Assembly: GCF_049977365.1 (NCBI RefSeq)
Contig: NZ_JBNGEN010000001.1
Span: 124,001-188,000, forward strand
From: Brachymonas sp049977365
Lineage (GTDB): Bacteria; Pseudomonadota; Gammaproteobacteria; Burkholderiales; Burkholderiaceae_C
Length of the DNA stretch: 64,000 nucleotides
Direction: 5' to 3'
In this document: piece by piece, positions 26,705 to 36,780 of the stretch
How the letters are laid out: each line of letters opens with the position of its first letter
Numbering within the stretch: position 1 is the stretch's first letter
Made by a program: the position numbers and the translations under genes
Notes under the pieces: generated by a model
Told to the model about the DNA's origin: nothing
The model's database searches: none
The model's input: the letters and a program-made list of their open reading frames with translations, nothing else

Positions 26705-27475
26705 ATGATGTCTCCTGTCCCGCATGCAGTCCCTGTGCCTGCTGCCTCTGTATCCGAACGTGTTCCCGATCCACATGCCGTGTCGATATGGCAGGACGCC
26801 ACGAATCGTCTGCATGATCAACCGGCCGTGACGCCAGATCGACTTACGTCCGATGCGCTGCGCAGGCGCTTTCTTCAGCCTCTGGATTGGAGACAGGAAG
26901 AACGACATGATCTGCAGCTTGTGCCTTCAGGGCAGAGAGACGCAGCCGTGCTGATTGGATTGCAGCGGGGGCAGGAAGCGGCTTCCACCTCTGACAGGTC
27001 TGCAGGGCTGGAAGTGCTGCTGACCCAGCGTACCGCTCAGCTGCGTGCACATGCCGGACAGATTGCGTTCCCCGGTGGAAAAATCGATGCACAGGACAGA
27101 GATGCTGTGGATGCAGCGTTGCGCGAGGCTCGCGAGGAGGTTGGGCTTGAGAGACAAGGCATCCAGGTGCTGGGCGCACTGCGCCCCTACGTGACCCATA
27201 CCGGGTATCGGATTCTGCCTGTGGTGGCGCTTTTGCCCAGGGTATGGACACGGCATCCGAATCCGGCCGAGGTGGCGGATATCTTTACGGTGCCACTGGG
27301 CTTTCTGATGGATCCACGCAACCATCGCAAGCATGTCTGGCATGCGCCCACCGGGGAACGACGGGAATGGTTTTCCATGCCCTATGACGATCCTGAACAG
27401 GGAGTGGAGCGCTATATATGGGGGGTGACAGCGGGCATTCTGCGGGATCTGTATCACTTCCTGCAGGCAGGATGA
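26705..27475 (+). CDS. nudL: NUDIX hydrolase, CoA pyrophosphatase type
   Basis: A protein of 256 residues. Members of this NUDIX group split coenzyme A and its derivatives to 3',5'-ADP and 4'-phosphopantetheine. The CoA-pyrophosphatase signature preceding the NUDIX box is clear (LLTQRTAQLRAHAGQIAFPG), followed by the NUDIX box with LREAREEVGL carrying the metal-binding glutamates. The first 70 residues are variable and the start could be ATG 26705 or 26708. It converges on rsgA with a 78-bp spacer. The substrate call rests on the signature, not on direct evidence. Confidence 0.85.
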   Translation: MMSPVPHAVPVPAASVSERVPDPHAVSIWQDATNRLHDQPAVTPDRLTSDALRRRFLQPLDWRQEERHDLQLVPSGQRDAAVLIGLQRGQEAASTSDRSAGLEVLLTQRTAQLRAHAGQIAFPGGKIDAQDRDAVDAALREAREEVGLERQGIQVLGALRPYVTHTGYRILPVVALLPRVWTRHPNPAEVADIFTVPLGFLMDPRNHRKHVWHAPTGERREWFSMPYDDPEQGVERYIWGVTAGILRDLYHFLQAG

Positions 27476-27553
27476 ACCCGAGGTTGTGGTGGCCTCCGGG
27501 GGGTGGCCTTGCGGTCTGTGCGGAATGGCGAAATTCTGCTCCGGGGCCGGCGG

Positions 27554-28564
27554 TCAGTAGCGGGACTGCCCCAATTCTGCATGCAGTTCGGCATAGAAGC
27601 GGTGTCGGCCGGGATCTATGCCGCCCTGATCGAGTGGTTTGCCGACCTGTGCAAGTACGGCACATCCAGGTTCATGAAGATGGCTGCAGTTGTAGAACCG
27701 GCAGGCGGTGGCATGGCGACTGAAGTCCGGCATATGCAGGGCCAGTTCGGCCGGAGCAAGGTGATGCAGGCCGAATTCCTGGAATCCCGGCGAGTCGATG
27801 ATGGCGGTGTTGGAGGCGCGGTCCACCCAGTACCAATGGGTGGCCGTGGTGGTGTGCCGGCCTGAATTGAGTGCCTGGGAGATGGCGCCCGTTTGGACAC
27901 CGGCCCCGGGCACCAGCAGGTTCACCAGAGTGCTCTTGCCCGTGCCCGATGGACCGAGCACCAGGGTGTGGTGTCCGCTCAGGGCCATGCGCAATGCCTC
28001 TGTTCCATTTTCGTGGGCGGAATGGTTTGCAGCGAGGTGCAGCGATACGGCGGTCACGGGGTAGCCCATGGCGCGGTAGGGCGCCAGCCGTTCCCAACCG
28101 CGGGCATGGGCGGCCTCGAGGTCGGCTTTGTTCAGGACAATCAAGGGGCGAATCTGGGCAGCTTCTGCCGCCAGCAGTGCCCGGGCCAGAAGCCGGTGTG
28201 AAAACTCGGGTTCTGCAGCGAGCAGGATCAGGATCTGGTCCAGATTGGCGGCGAATGCCTTGGTCCGCATGTCGTCTCGGCGATAAAACAGATTGCGGCG
28301 CGGGAGAATCTGTTCGATGGTGCCTTCATGTCCCTGTCCGGCAGGGGGGGCAGCCCATTGCACGCGGTCTCCCACCACAGACAGGTTTTTCTTGCCACGA
28401 GGGTGACAGATGCGCCGTGTACCGTCGTCGGATTCCACCACGATGTGCCTTCCGTGACTGGAAACCACACGCGCTTCATGGAGTGTGGACAGGCCTGGAG
28501 AGCTGGTGGAGGCAGGGACAGGGCGCTTGCCTGTTTTCCCTGAAGATGGGCGAGGAGGGGGCAT
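27554..28564 (-). CDS. rsgA: Small ribosomal subunit biogenesis GTPase RsgA
   Basis: A protein of 336 residues. RsgA is a circularly permuted GTPase that checks late maturation of the 30S subunit. The G motifs occur in permuted order: LNKADL (G4), then GPSGTGKSTL (G1), then DSPGFQEF (G3). An OB-fold precedes them, and a zinc-binding knuckle (CRFYNCSHLHEPGC) follows. The N-terminus has about 30 extra Pro/Ser residues. The gene begins 3 bp after the M48 protease stop codon, so the two are translationally coupled. Confidence 0.94.
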   Translation of the reverse strand: MPPPRPSSGKTGKRPVPASTSSPGLSTLHEARVVSSHGRHIVVESDDGTRRICHPRGKKNLSVVGDRVQWAAPPAGQGHEGTIEQILPRRNLFYRRDDMRTKAFAANLDQILILLAAEPEFSHRLLARALLAAEAAQIRPLIVLNKADLEAAHARGWERLAPYRAMGYPVTAVSLHLAANHSAHENGTEALRMALSGHHTLVLGPSGTGKSTLVNLLVPGAGVQTGAISQALNSGRHTTTATHWYWVDRASNTAIIDSPGFQEFGLHHLAPAELALHMPDFSRHATACRFYNCSHLHEPGCAVLAQVGKPLDQGGIDPGRHRFYAELHAELGQSRY

Positions 28565-28567
28565 GGG

Positions 28568-29863
28568 TCAGGAGTTCAGGGGAGGAAAGCCAAGGTGTGA
28601 CAGACGTTCCACCGCCGGGGGGTGCGAATAGTAGAAGCGTGCGTAGAGGGGATCGGGCGTCAGTGTGCTGGCGTTGTCTTCGTAGAGCTTGAGAAGGGCC
28701 GAAGCCAGGGCCTTGCCGTTCGTCTGGGCAACGGCATAGGCGTCCGCTTCGTATTCCTGCTTGCGTGACAGGGCCGACAGGAAGGGGGAAAGCAGAAATC
28801 CGAATACCGGTGTGACCAGCATGAACAGGATGAGTGCCAGAGCGGCATTCGGGGACATCATGTTCGGGATCACCCCGAGTCCGGTGTAGAACCATACCTG
28901 GTTGTAGAGCCAGCCTAGCAGCGCAAAGCCTGCCAGACTGAGAGCAAAGAGCACGAGCATGCGCTTGATGACGTGGCGATGGTGAAAATGCCCCAGTTCA
29001 TGCGCCAGCACGGCCTCGACTTCTTCCGCATTGAGCTTGTTGAGCAGCGTATCGAAGAACACCACACGCTTGGCATGGCCCAGTCCCGTGAAATAGGCGT
29101 TGGCATGCGCGCTGCGGCGGCTGCCGTCCATGACGAAGAGTCCGCGGGAGCGGAATCCGCAGCGCTCCATCAGGGCCTGTACGCGCGCCGCAAGCTGTGC
29201 ATCCTCCAGAGGCTTGAATCGGTTGAACAGGGGGGCAATCCAGGTGGGATAGATCACCATCAGCAGCACATTGAAGGCCACCCATGCCGCCCATGCCCAC
29301 AGCCACCACCAGATGCCTGCCTTCTGCATCAGCCAGAGGAACAGTGCTGCCAGCGGCAGACCGATGATGGCAGAGAGCACAATGCCCTTGAGCAGGTCCC
29401 CTATCCAAAGGGCGGTGGTAGTGGTGTTGAAGCCGAAGCGTTGTTCGAGTCGGAAGGTCTGGTACCAGCCCAGCGGAAGCTCCAGTGCACCGTTGATCAG
29501 GAAGAAACAGGCGAGGAGGGCCAGCTGCTGTGCCATGGGGTGCTGCAGCTTCTCAAGCAGCGCGTAGTTGAGAGCAGCCAGACCACCCAGCAGTGTCCAG
29601 CCTACGAGCACGGCTGCGGCATACACCGAAGCCCAGATGTCCCACTGATTCCTGGAGATCGTGTAGGCGGCTGCCTTCTGGTGGGCATCGTGGCTGACCA
29701 TATGGGCGAACATGTCTGGTACGCGGTCACGGCGCCACGCCACATGGCGCATCTGGCGCAAGGCCAGCCAGAACTTGATAAGCAGCCCGCCGAGCAGGGC
29801 GACCACGAAAAGCCCGGTGAAAAGATTGAGATAACTGATGTCGGTAAAGAGTTGCGCATCCAT
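28568..29863 (-). CDS. M48-family membrane zinc metalloprotease (Ste24/CAAX-protease-like)
   Basis: A protein of 431 residues from ATG 29863; the longer open frame upstream has no similarity. M48 proteases of the Ste24 type are multi-pass membrane enzymes; the bacterial role is thought to be membrane protein quality control. The zinc site AHELGHFHHRH (HExxH) is present, and the third ligand lies in the downstream KQEYEADAYAV. Several hydrophobic helices are visible, at about 10-30, 70-110, 155-230 and 290-340. It is first in a two-gene unit with rsgA and divergent from orn (89-bp spacer). Confidence 0.9.
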   Translation of the reverse strand: MDAQLFTDISYLNLFTGLFVVALLGGLLIKFWLALRQMRHVAWRRDRVPDMFAHMVSHDAHQKAAAYTISRNQWDIWASVYAAAVLVGWTLLGGLAALNYALLEKLQHPMAQQLALLACFFLINGALELPLGWYQTFRLEQRFGFNTTTTALWIGDLLKGIVLSAIIGLPLAALFLWLMQKAGIWWWLWAWAAWVAFNVLLMVIYPTWIAPLFNRFKPLEDAQLAARVQALMERCGFRSRGLFVMDGSRRSAHANAYFTGLGHAKRVVFFDTLLNKLNAEEVEAVLAHELGHFHHRHVIKRMLVLFALSLAGFALLGWLYNQVWFYTGLGVIPNMMSPNAALALILFMLVTPVFGFLLSPFLSALSRKQEYEADAYAVAQTNGKALASALLKLYEDNASTLTPDPLYARFYYSHPPAVERLSHLGFPPLNS

Positions 29864-29952
29864 CTCGCAAGTGTACCGGCTCTGGCTTCGTGGGGACTTG
29901 GCGGCGAGTGGGGTGCATCCTGAGGGTGCGGGAGTTGCGCGACAATAGAACA

Positions 29953-30603
29953 ATGAACTTTTCTTCTCCCTCTCCCTCAGAAACCGTCGTCGGTCAGGAG
30001 CCAGCTGCAGTGCCGGCACTGGCCAAGCACGACGACAATCTCATATGGCTCGACTGCGAAATGACCGGACTGGATCCTGAAAAGGAGCGTCTGCTGGAAA
30101 TCGCGATCATTGTGACCAGCCCCGATCTGTCGGTGCGGGCGCAGAGTCCTGTGATGGTCATTCACCAGAGTGACGAGCTCCTTGGCAAGATGGATGCTTG
30201 GAACAAGGGTACCCACGGACGCAGTGGTCTCATCGACAAGGTCAAGGCCAGTACGCTCAGCGAGGCAGATGCAGAGTCGCAGCTGCTGACCTTTCTCCGT
30301 CGTTACGTCAGCAAGGGCAAGTCCCCCATGTGTGGCAACACCATTGGCCAGGATCGGCGTTTCCTTGTCAAATACATGCCGAAGCTCGAAGCCTATTTTC
30401 ACTATCGCAACCTCGACGTGAGCACGCTCAAGGAGCTGGCACGGCGCTGGCGTCCCGATCTGCATGACGGCTTTCGCAAGAAGCAAAAGCACACGGCCCT
30501 GGCCGATGTGGATGAATCGATCGAGGAGCTGGTCTATTACCGCACCCATTTCCTGAGAATGGAGGCCTCTGCTCCCGTTTCGCAGTCCTGTACCGAGGCA
30601 TGA
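29953..30603 (+). CDS. orn: Oligoribonuclease
   Basis: A protein of 216 residues, with about 25 N-terminal residues more than E. coli Orn. Orn is a DEDDh 3'-5' exonuclease that clears 2-5-nucleotide RNAs, including pGpG from c-di-GMP breakdown. Active-site motifs are IWLDCEMTGLD (Asp and Glu), GNTIGQDRRFL and HTALADVDESI, which hold the remaining acidic residues and histidine. ATG 29953 is used because the upstream frame is not conserved. It converges on dnaG with a 60-bp gap. Confidence 0.95.
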   Translation: MNFSSPSPSETVVGQEPAAVPALAKHDDNLIWLDCEMTGLDPEKERLLEIAIIVTSPDLSVRAQSPVMVIHQSDELLGKMDAWNKGTHGRSGLIDKVKASTLSEADAESQLLTFLRRYVSKGKSPMCGNTIGQDRRFLVKYMPKLEAYFHYRNLDVSTLKELARRWRPDLHDGFRKKQKHTALADVDESIEELVYYRTHFLRMEASAPVSQSCTEA

Positions 30604-30663
30604 AGGGCGGCAGGGATGCACAGGGTGATGCAAGGCATGGCGCTCTGCAGTGCCCCCGGGGTT

Positions 30664-32592
30664 TCAGTGCATCCTGAGCGCCGTGCGACGCGCGTCGAGG
30701 GTCTTGAAACGCTCGATGTCCTGAGTGCGGATGGCTTCCTCGATGGCGCGGCCGAGCTCATCGAGTTCCAGTCTCTTGAGTACCGAGCGGAGCTCGGTCT
30801 GGGTTTCCTGGGAACTGGGATGCAGTTCCATGGCCTGGAACCGCTGTACCAGTGCAAGTGCCTCCGTGCCTCCGGGGGCTGCGGGCAGTGATTCCTGCAG
30901 GGCCCCCCAGCCGAGTGCTCCATATTCCTGGTACTGTGCATCGAGCCACGCAAAGAGCGGGCCATGCGGCGCCGGCAGCTCGCACAGCATGGTCTGCGTA
31001 GCGGGCGGCAGGCTTTCCCACAGCGGCATGTTCAGCAGCAGCAGACGCAGTGCATGGTCTGCCTTGGTGCTCGGAGCGGAACGTCCGCGTTTGGGAGAGG
31101 ACGCGGGGGCGACATACCCTGGGGATGCCGCAACGCGATCGCTACGCCATGCCGGCCTGCCTCCGTGGGGAAAATGGGATTCGCGGGCTGATCCTCCTGA
31201 AGAAGAGGAGGAGGGCGGCGGAGTTTGTGTCTGTGATCTGCGGGCAGGATCCGGCTTGTCCCACAGAGCCTTGAGATCGTCGAGTGGAATCTGGACCTGC
31301 CTGGCAAGTTCTCCCAGCAGTTGACTCCTGAGAGCTCCCTCGGGAAGATCCTGCCACAGTGGTCGCGCGTGGCTGGCCATGTGCGCCCGTCCTTCGGCGG
31401 TATCGAGATCGCAGCCTTCTGCGGCAGCCATCGGAAGAAACTGGCTCAGTGGCGTGGCCTGCTTGACAAGGGCTTCGAATGCCTCCGGCCCGTGGGTGCG
31501 AACGTAGCTGTCAGGATCGTGTTCGGGCGGCAGGAAGAGAAACTTGATGGTGCGGGTGTCGGTAGCGTAGGGCAGCGCAGCCCCCATGGCCTTGTGGGCG
31601 GCTCGGCGACCTGCTGCATCACCGTCGAAGCTGAAGACCACCTCGTCCGTATAGCGGAAAAGCTTGTGGACATGGTCTGGAGTACAGGCGGTGCCCAGGG
31701 TGGCCACGGCATTGCCAAATCCCAGCTGTGCGAGAGCGACGACATCCATGTAGCCCTCGGTGACGAGCACATAGCCCCGTTCGCGCAGGGCATCGCGTGC
31801 CTCGTAGAGGCCATAGAGCTCCCGTCCCTTGCTGAAAAGAGGCGTTTCGGGCGAATTGAGATACTTGGGCTTTTCATTGCCCAGCACTCGTCCTCCGAAA
31901 CCGATGCATTCCCCCTTCACATTGCGGATCGGGAACATGATGCGGTGGCGGAACCGGTCGTAGCGCTTTTCCTCGGTCGGGGAAGACGCATGGGAGTTGC
32001 TGCCGGCAGTGGCTCCTTCCGGCATTGAATGGATCACCAGTCCCGTCTCTTCCAGCAGGGGGCTTGTGTAGTCGGCAAACACGCTGGCCAGATGTCGCCA
32101 GCTGTTGGGGGCATATCCGAGCCCGAAACGCGCGGCAATCTGTCCGCTCAGCCCCCGCCCCTGAAGATAGGCAATCGCTTCAGGACTCGACTTGAGCTGC
32201 TGTCGATAATCGTCGACGGCCTTTTCCAGCACATCGGTGAGGGTGAGCCGCTGACGGCGCTGTTCTGCCGCGCGGTCACGGTCTTCGGGACTCAGGTGGT
32301 CGTCTGGTACCTGCAGGCCCTGCTGCTGCGCCAGCTCCTGTACCGCCTCCACGAAGGACAGGCCGTTGTGCGCCATCAGAAATCCGATGGCATCTCCGTG
32401 CTGGCCACAGCCGAAGCAGTGATAGAACTGCTTGCTTGGGCTTACCGTGAAAGAGGGCGACTTCTCGCTGTGAAAGGGACACAGTCCGCTGAAATTGGCC
32501 CCTGTCTTCTTGAGCTGCACATAGCGCCCCACCACATCGATGATGTCGACGCGGCTGAGCAAGTCCTGAATGAATCCGTGCGGGATGGCCAT
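30664..32592 (-). CDS. dnaG: DNA primase
   Basis: A protein of 642 residues. DnaG makes the RNA primers for chromosome replication. Domains in order are the CHC2 zinc-binding domain (CPFHSEKSPSF, YHCFGCGQHGD), the RNA polymerase core with the Toprim fold (LVTEGYMDVVAL, FSFDGDAAGRRAA) and a C-terminal helicase-binding domain from about residue 470. The linker at 455-515 is Ser/Pro-rich. ATG 32592 gives MAIPHGFIQDLLSRVDI, the family start. It is not next to rpsU or rpoD, its usual partners. The gene upstream on the same strand is the GntR regulator, 71 bp away. Confidence 0.97.
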   Translation of the reverse strand: MAIPHGFIQDLLSRVDIIDVVGRYVQLKKTGANFSGLCPFHSEKSPSFTVSPSKQFYHCFGCGQHGDAIGFLMAHNGLSFVEAVQELAQQQGLQVPDDHLSPEDRDRAAEQRRQRLTLTDVLEKAVDDYRQQLKSSPEAIAYLQGRGLSGQIAARFGLGYAPNSWRHLASVFADYTSPLLEETGLVIHSMPEGATAGSNSHASSPTEEKRYDRFRHRIMFPIRNVKGECIGFGGRVLGNEKPKYLNSPETPLFSKGRELYGLYEARDALRERGYVLVTEGYMDVVALAQLGFGNAVATLGTACTPDHVHKLFRYTDEVVFSFDGDAAGRRAAHKAMGAALPYATDTRTIKFLFLPPEHDPDSYVRTHGPEAFEALVKQATPLSQFLPMAAAEGCDLDTAEGRAHMASHARPLWQDLPEGALRSQLLGELARQVQIPLDDLKALWDKPDPARRSQTQTPPPSSSSSGGSARESHFPHGGRPAWRSDRVAASPGYVAPASSPKRGRSAPSTKADHALRLLLLNMPLWESLPPATQTMLCELPAPHGPLFAWLDAQYQEYGALGWGALQESLPAAPGGTEALALVQRFQAMELHPSSQETQTELRSVLKRLELDELGRAIEEAIRTQDIERFKTLDARRTALRMH

Positions 32593-32663
32593 GTGCCGAT
32601 TGTAGGGGGGCTCCCCGGAAGGCTGGGTACACCGCGTCCACATCCCCTGTCATGTGCTGGAGG

Positions 32664-33368
32664 TCATCCGGCTGCCAGCAGTCCCTGCGCGAAGTGGTGC
32701 AGCATGGCTGCGCGAGTCCGGTTGGCATCCCGCGCGAGCAGCGCCTGCATGATGGCCGCATGCTCCCGCAGCGACTGGTGGATGCGTCCCTGCTTGAAGA
32801 GCGAATGGTGTCGGCCCAGCTGCATCACGCGCCTCAGATCGTTCACGATCTGTGTGCGCCAGTGGTTGCGACTCACTTCCAGAATATGGGCATGAAACCG
32901 CTGATTGAGACTGAAGAATTCGTCCACCAGCACACTGTCTCCGGGCATTTGCTGCAAGCGCTCGGCACACTCTTCCAGACCCACATGCAGCTCCTGCAGC
33001 GCGTCGAGTTCGGCATCGCTGGCATGCAGAGCCACATCCGTGGCAGCGTCGCTTTCGAGCAGGCCCAGCAGGTGATAGATCTCCCGCACTTCGCTTTCGG
33101 GCACTTCCGTGACATAGGCGCCGCGACGGACTTTGATCGTCACCAGACCTTCGGTTGCCAGCACCTTGATCGCCTCGCGCATGGGCGTACGGCTGATGCC
33201 CAGCTCCTCCGAGAGCGCCATCTCATCGATCCAGGTCCCCGGCAGCAGCTCCTGCTTCAGGATGCGCTGACGCAGCACATCAGCCACCTGGATATACAGG
33301 GCAGAAGGCAGTTTCAGCCGCGTGGCGCGCGCAGGATTCTCGGTGGAGCGTGAGTGGATGGGGGCCAT
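32664..33368 (-). CDS. GntR-family (FCD domain) transcriptional regulator
   Basis: A protein of 234 residues. The winged helix-turn-helix is at about 20-85 (GTWIDEMALSEELGISRTPM, then REAIKVLATEGLVTI) and an all-helical FCD ligand-binding domain follows. FCD regulators usually respond to organic acids or acyl compounds. It is divergent from the methylmalonyl-CoA mutase gene, with a 168-bp spacer holding palindromes, so control of the propionyl-CoA genes is the natural inference. The ligand is unknown. It is on the same strand as dnaG and just upstream of it, so read-through into dnaG is possible. Confidence 0.88.
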   Translation of the reverse strand: MAPIHSRSTENPARATRLKLPSALYIQVADVLRQRILKQELLPGTWIDEMALSEELGISRTPMREAIKVLATEGLVTIKVRRGAYVTEVPESEVREIYHLLGLLESDAATDVALHASDAELDALQELHVGLEECAERLQQMPGDSVLVDEFFSLNQRFHAHILEVSRNHWRTQIVNDLRRVMQLGRHHSLFKQGRIHQSLREHAAIMQALLARDANRTRAAMLHHFAQGLLAAG

Positions 33369-33436
33369 ATTCCGTTCAGAGAGAAGAGTTCGGCTTCACA
33401 TTCAGTTTCATGTAAGCTGAACGCATGGTTTCGCAT

Positions 33437-33448
33437 TCATAATTATGA
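33437..33448 (+). promoter_or_regulatory. Candidate operator palindrome 1 between gntR and scpA
   Basis: TCATAATTATGA is a perfect 12-base palindrome in the divergent intergenic region. It is AT-rich and could overlap a -10 element. It is a candidate binding site for the adjacent GntR protein. Confidence 0.4.
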
Positions 33449-33473
33449 GATTCACGCAAGGTGGATACATGCA

Positions 33474-33487
33474 TGCACATGTGTGCA
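33474..33487 (+). promoter_or_regulatory. Candidate operator palindrome 2 between gntR and scpA
   Basis: TGCACA-TG-TGTGCA is a 14-base inverted repeat with perfect 6-base arms, 26 bases from palindrome 1. An overlapping repeat, ATGTG-TG-CACAT, lies at 33479-33490. Both lie 50-65 bp before the mutase start codon. Confidence 0.4.
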
Positions 33488-33536
33488 CATACGTTCACCT
33501 GCCGGCACATATTGCATCATTCGAGGACAAAATTTC

Positions 33537-35711
<2,175 letters not shown>

Positions 35712-35718
35712 TCCGCCC

Positions 35719-36735
35719 ATGACCCCAGCGATTGCAACCATCCAGGAACATATCCTGGGGGGCTCGACGCTCACTCGGCGCCGGGCCATCGCCAAGGCGA
35801 TCACGCTGCTGGAGTCCACCCGGGTCGATCATCGTGCCCAGGGGGATGAGTTGCTCACGGCTCTGCTGCCGCATACCGGTCGCTCGCTGCGGATCGGTAT
35901 CAGTGGAGTGCCGGGCGTGGGCAAGTCCACGTTCATCGAGGCGCTGGGCATGTATGTGATTGCTCAGGGGCACCGTGTGGCAGTGCTGGCCATCGATCCA
36001 TCGAGCACGGTGTCGCGCGGATCGATTCTCGGCGACAAGACACGCATGGAGCAGCTGTCCGTACAGGAAGCTGCCTATATCCGTCCCAGCCCCAGCGCAG
36101 GCACGCTGGGAGGGGTGGCCGAGAAGACGCGTGAAGCCATGCTGGTGTGCGAGGCGGCCGGATACGACGTCATCATTGTCGAGACCGTCGGCGTGGGACA
36201 GAGCGAGACGGCCGTGGCAAACATGTCCGATCTTTTTGTGCTGCTGCAGCTGCCCAATGCAGGCGACGACCTGCAGGCCATCAAGAAGGGCGTCATGGAG
36301 CTGGCCGATCTGATCGTCATCAACAAGGCCGACATAGACCCCGCAGCCGCCACGCGCGCACAGGCGCAGATCACCAGTGCCCTTCGGCTCCTCGGTCTGC
36401 ACGGCAATCCCCATCACGCCACCCATGATCCTGCAGTCTGGCAGCGGCAGGTGCTCCAGATCAGTGCCCTGCAGAATGCAGGCGTCCCCGACTTCTGGTC
36501 GGCAGTCGAACAGTACCGTGGTCTGCAGACAGCCAACGGCCAGCTCGATCAGCGGCGGCAGCGGCAGGCATTGTCCTGGATGTGGGAGCGCATCGATGCC
36601 GGGCTCAAGCAGGCATTCCGGGAACATCCGGGTATACGCGAGCAACTGGGTGCGACCACCGATCAGGTTCGGCATGGTCAAATTGCAGCATCCACCGCTG
36701 CACGCCAGCTGCTCGAAAGGTTTCAGGCCCGGTGA
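35719..36735 (+). CDS. meaB: MeaB/ArgK-type G-protein chaperone of methylmalonyl-CoA mutase
   Basis: A protein of 338 residues. MeaB is a GTPase that guards and reloads the B12 cofactor of methylmalonyl-CoA mutase. Walker A is GVPGVGKSTFIE; the SIMIBI-class motifs AIDPSS, VETVGVGQSE and VINKAD follow. A C-terminal helical dimerisation part is present (WMWERIDAGLKQAF). It starts 7 bp after the mutase stop, a conserved pairing. The older ArgK (arginine kinase) name for this family is obsolete. Confidence 0.95.
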   Translation: MTPAIATIQEHILGGSTLTRRRAIAKAITLLESTRVDHRAQGDELLTALLPHTGRSLRIGISGVPGVGKSTFIEALGMYVIAQGHRVAVLAIDPSSTVSRGSILGDKTRMEQLSVQEAAYIRPSPSAGTLGGVAEKTREAMLVCEAAGYDVIIVETVGVGQSETAVANMSDLFVLLQLPNAGDDLQAIKKGVMELADLIVINKADIDPAAATRAQAQITSALRLLGLHGNPHHATHDPAVWQRQVLQISALQNAGVPDFWSAVEQYRGLQTANGQLDQRRQRQALSWMWERIDAGLKQAFREHPGIREQLGATTDQVRHGQIAASTAARQLLERFQAR

Positions 36736-36780
36736 GAGTGGCCAGGATTTTCAGTTTTCAAACTTCATGAAGGATAGGCA

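Noticed and set aside
35719..36735. Reading the MeaB gene as an arginine/ornithine transport kinase (ArgK)
   Set aside because: The ArgK name is historical. The gene directly follows methylmalonyl-CoA mutase and has the MeaB G-protein motifs.
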